Assembly (NCBI RefSeq): GCF_002575655.3
Contig: NC_053037.3
Span: 322,303,294-322,367,293 of the forward strand
DNA length: 64,000 nucleotides
Source of the DNA: Aegilops tauschii subsp. strangulata
Taxonomy: Eukaryota > Streptophyta > Magnoliopsida > Poales > Poaceae
Reading direction: 5' to 3'
A model generated the notes under the pieces. The model ran no database searches, was not told the DNA's origin, and saw only the letters and a program-made list of their open reading frames with translations. The position numbers were made by a program, and so were the translations under genes. Shown here piece after piece: positions 60,641-64,000 of the stretch; positions within the stretch are counted from its first letter, which is position 1, and the number at the start of each line of letters is the position of its first letter.

Positions 60641-62445
60641 AGCATCCCCAAGCTTAATTCCTGCTCGTCCTCGAGTAGGTAAATGATAAAAACAGAATTA
60701 TTGATGTGGAATGCTACTTGGCATAATTTCAATGTAATTCTTCTTAATTTTGGTATGAATATTCAGATCCGAAAGATTCAAGATAAAAGTTCAATATTCA
60801 CATAAAAATAATAATACTTCAAGCATACTAACTAAGCAATTATGTCCTCTCAAAATAACATGGCCAAAGAAAGTTCATCCCTACAAAATCATATAGTTTA
60901 GTGATGCTCCATTTTCGTCACACAAGAATGCTCTCATCATGCACAACCCCGATGACAAGCCAAGCAATTGTTTCATACTTTAGTAATCTCAAACTTTTTC
61001 AACCTTCACGCAATACATGAGCGTGAGCCATGGATATAGCACTATGGGTGGAATAGAATATGATGATGGGGGTTATGTGGAGAAGACAAAAAAAGGAGAA
61101 AGTCTCACATCAACGAGGCTAATCAATGAGCTATGGAGATGCCCATTGATTGATGTTAATGCAAGGAGTAGGGATTGCCATGCAACGGATGCACTAGAGC
61201 TATAAGTGTATGAAAGCTCAAACTGGAAACTAAGTGGGTGTGCATCCAACTTGCTTGCTCATGAAGACCTCGGGCATTTGAGGAAGCCCATCATCGGAAT
61301 ATACAAGCCAAGTTCTATAACGAAAATTCCCACTAGTATATGAAAGTGATAACTCAAGAGACTCTCTATATGAAGAACATGGTGCTACTTTGAAGCACAA
61401 GTGTGGTAAAAGGATAGTAACATTGCCCCTTCTCTCTTTTTCTCTCATTTTTTTTGTTTTTTTCCTCTTTTTTTGGGCCTTCTCTTTTTTTGGCCTTTCT
61501 CTTTTTTTCGTCCGGAGTCTCATCCCGACTTGTGGGGGAATCATAGTCTCCATCATCCTTTCCTCACTGGGGCAATGCTCTAATAATGATGATCATCACA
61601 CTTTTATTTACTTACAACTCAATATTACAACTCGATACTAGAACAAAGATACGACTCTATATGAATGCCTCCGGCGGTGTACCGGGATGTGCAATGATCT
61701 AGCGTAGCAATGACATCAAAAAATGGACAAGCCATGAAAACATCATGCTAGCTATCTTGCGATCATGCAAAGCAAGATGACAATAAATGCTCAAGTCATG
61801 TATATGATGATGATGGAAGTTGCATGGCAATATATCTCGGAATGGCTATGGAAATGCCATGATAGGTAGGTATGGTGGCTGTTTTGAGGAAGATATAATG
61901 AGGTTTATGTGTGATAGAGCATATCGTATCACGGGGTTTGGATGCACCGGCGAAGTTTGCACCAACTCTCGAGGTGAGAAAGGGCAATGCACGGTACCGA
62001 AGAGGCTAGCAATGATGGAAGGGTGAGAGTGCGTATAATCCATGGACTCAACATTAGTCATAAAGAACTCACATACTTACTGCAAAAATCTATTAGTCAT
62101 CGAAACAAAGTACTATGTGCATGCTCCTAGGGGGATAGATTGGTAGGAAAAGACCATCGCTCGTCCCCGACCGCCAATCATAAGGAAGACAATCAATAAA
62201 TACCTCATGCTCCAAATTCGTTACATAACGGTTCACCATACGTGCATGCTACGGGAATCACAAACCTCAACACAAGTATTTCTACAATCCACAACTACCC
62301 ACTAGCATGACTCTAATATCACCATCTTTATATCGCAAAACTATTGCAAGGAATCAAACATATCATATTCAGTGATCTACAAGTTTTATGTAGGATTTTA
62401 TGACTAACCATGTGAATGACCAATTCCTGTCAACTCTCTAAATAG

Positions 62446-62665
62446 ATATAAGTGAAGCAAGAGAGTTTAATTCTTTCTACAAAAGATATGCCCACGCTCT
62501 AACAAATATAAGTGAAGCAAAAGAGCATTCTACAAATGGCGGTTGTCTATGTAAAGAGAAACAGGCAATCCAAACTTCAAATGATATAAGTGAAGTACAT
62601 GAAGCATTCTATAAAGCCATACTCAAAAGATATAAGTGAAGTGCAAAGAGCATTCTATAAATAAA
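62446..62665 (-). repeat. ATATAAGTGAAG repeats of element F
   Basis: Four copies of ATATAAGTGAAG start near 62446, 62506, 62584 and 62630. The last three are followed by GAGCATTCTA or GAAGCATTCTA. Similar copies occur in element D near 17770 and 17813. Confidence 0.7.
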
Positions 62666-62796
62666 CCAAGGACTATCTCATACCAGCATGGTGCATAAAA
62701 TAAAAGTGAAAACTAAATGCAAAAGACGCTCCAAGATTGCACATATCGCATGAACGAAACGAATCCGGAAACATACCGATACTTGTTGAAGAAAGA

Positions 62797-62826
62797 GGGG
62801 ATGCCTTCCGGGGCATCCCCAAGCTT
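62797..62826 (-). repeat. Hairpin plus PPT-like motif of element F
   Basis: GGGGATGCC and GGCATCCCC form a 9-bp perfect stem followed by AAGCTTAG. It matches the hairpin at 18700-18727 in element D. Confidence 0.7.
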
Positions 62827-63682
62827 AGACGCTTGAGTCTCCTTGAATATTTACTTGGGGTGCCTTGGGCATCCCCAAGCTTGAGCTCTTGTCTCTCCTT
62901 CTTCTCCTCACATCAAGACCTTCTCGATCATCGAACACTTCATCCACACAAAACTTCAACAGAAAACTCGGTAAGATCCGTTAGTACAATAAAGCAAATC
63001 ACTACTATAAGTACTGTTGAAAACCAATTCATATTTTGTTTTGGCATTGTATCTACTGTAATATAACTTTTTCATGGCTTAATCCACTGATATAAATTGA
63101 AAGTTTAATCAAAACAAGCAAACTACGCATCAAAAACAGAATCTGTCTAAAACAGAACAGTCTGTAATAATCTGAACATTCACCATACTTATGTTACTTG
63201 AAAAATTCTTCCAAAATTAGGAAAAATAAAAAATTTGTATATAAAGACAGTGCAAGAAGAATCTGAACCGTTTGACGTTCCAGTAAAGAATTAAAAATCG
63301 CGCACTACAGCCAAAGTTTCTGTCCTGCACCGCACAAACCAACAAGCATTGTAAACATCCTAAAGGCAAACCTTGGCACATTATTTTTATAATACAATGG
63401 AATTGTACAAGGGGATAATTATTTTTGTTGAAAAGTTTCTGTAATCAAGATTCGCAAAGTTTCCGTGAGCATGAACAAAGTTCAAGGCTAGCTCCCACTT
63501 CAACAATGCTTGTCTTTCTCACTTTCACTTTTCTTTTTGAAAAAGTTTTGGGTTCCCCTCTTTATTTTTGTTGTTTTTAAACTATATAAAAGCACTCAAC
63601 AGAAATAAATGACTTTCTAAAACTTCCGGGTTGTCTCCCTAGCAGCGCTTTCTTTAAAGCCATTAAGCTAGGCATATAGTGC

Positions 63683-64000
63683 TCAAGTAGTGAATCCACC
63701 CGGATCCCAAGGTATATCAAAGCCAATTTGAATCAACAATGATTTGTAATTTAGTAGTGAGCACAAATAAACATATATCATGTAATGAAGAAGTCTAACT
63801 CTCTTCCTATGCATCGGCATGTCATAAAAGAACAATTCATGCACACATAGTAAAGGCCAATGCATAGTATAAACAGTTTCTTGCAATTTTACCATGTTGG
63901 AAACATAGAGAGGTGGAGATATAGTTCCTCTCTCATAATAATTGCAAGTAGGAGCAGCAAGCACATGCATATTATATTCATCAAAATCATCATGTGCAAT
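63683..64000 (-). CDS. Acidic element F protein, C-terminal part (runs off window)
   Basis: The frame is open from the window edge to a TGA at 63683. It shares the motif MPMHRKRVRL and the preceding CNYYERGTI/NMVKLQ layout with the C-terminus of element D's protein, whose copy has IPMHRKWVRL. It therefore appears to be the same unknown protein family. The start and the Cys/His N-terminus lie beyond the window. It diverges strongly from D in the last 40 residues. Confidence 0.55.
   Translation of the reverse strand: MAHDDFDEYNMHVLAAPTCNYYERGTISPPLYVSNMVKLQETVYTMHWPLLCVHELFFYDMPMHRKRVRLLHYMIYVYLCSLLNYKSLLIQIGFDIPWDPGGFTT

Larger units (their letters stand above)
60641..63682 (-). other. Element F 3' non-coding region
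   Basis: No gene. The PPT motif CATCCCCAAGCTT is at 60643-60655 and recurs at 62814-62826 (with a hairpin) and 62870-62882. A pyrimidine-rich tract on the plus strand (about 61428-61510) is purine-rich on the element's strand. Confidence 0.65.
59058..64000 (-). mobile_element. Element F: relative of element D, 3' half in window
   Basis: The LTR is 59058-60640; the interior continues past the window end. The 3' LTR border (ACGTATCA then GCATCCCCAAGCTTAATTCC) matches element D, as do the internal hairpins and the C-terminus of the ORF. Only the 3' LTR and 3' part are present here. Confidence 0.85.

Noticed and set aside
61230..61556. Lys/Arg-rich minus-strand frame
   Set aside because: It is the translation of a purine-rich low-complexity tract.
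1..64000. Host protein-coding genes, tRNA, rRNA or CRISPR arrays
   Set aside because: None found. The tRNA-like matches at 13403, 21527 and 57221 are primer-binding sites of retrotransposons, only 13-18 nt long. The spaced repeats are transposon subterminal or LTR repeats.

Overview
This 64 kb window reads as nuclear, intergenic DNA of a large-genome Triticeae grass (wheat, Aegilops, barley or rye type). The evidence is the dense nesting of LTR retrotransposons and CACTA transposons whose LTR sequences, primer-binding sites and internal genes are of types I recognise from Triticeae. I see no ordinary host gene, tRNA, rRNA or CRISPR. All coding capacity belongs to mobile elements and almost all of it is broken. 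Family names come from memory and should be treated as provisional; boundaries come from paired LTRs, target-site duplications (TSDs) and primer-binding sites visible in the sequence.

Layout. A CACTA right end (1-961) cuts into 'element C', a minus-strand Ty3/gypsy element of the Tat type. Its pieces are 962-1996, 26225-27242 and 50004-57781, and its own 5' LTR is 57252-57781. Element C was opened twice. 'Element A' (1997-26224, minus) is a non-coding large-LTR element with 4.1 kb LTRs and about 3.4 kb of internal domain, resembling the LARD/Sukkula class. It contains a 3.9 kb solo LTR (8221-12103, TSD TACAA), and one of its LTRs was split by 'element D' (14548-23229, minus, TSD GAAGG). Element D has a tRNA-Asp primer site and one long acidic ORF of unknown function. 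'Element B' (27243-50003, plus) is a Tat-type element with gag, protease, RT, two RNase H regions, integrase and an antisense spliced ORF. It was opened by 'element E' (35988-45089, plus, TSD CCTGC), a gag-protease-only relative that also carries an antisense ORF. To the right of C lie an older LTR fragment (57782-58503), a CACTA left end (58504-59057), and 'element F' (59058 to beyond the window), a distant relative of D.

How the pieces relate. C, B and E each have a sense gag (with or without pol) and, on the opposite strand towards the 3' LTR, a separate intron-containing gene of the 'putative gypsy type transposon' (Transposase_28-like) family. D and F lack pol entirely, encode related proteins, and share repeated copies of their polypurine-tract motif, partly inside hairpins.

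Most interesting: polyubiquitin fragments embedded in both LTRs of B; the reiterated PPT-like motif and hairpins of D and F; antisense spliced genes in three separately inserted Tat-type elements; and 75-bp tandem repeats in three places in C.
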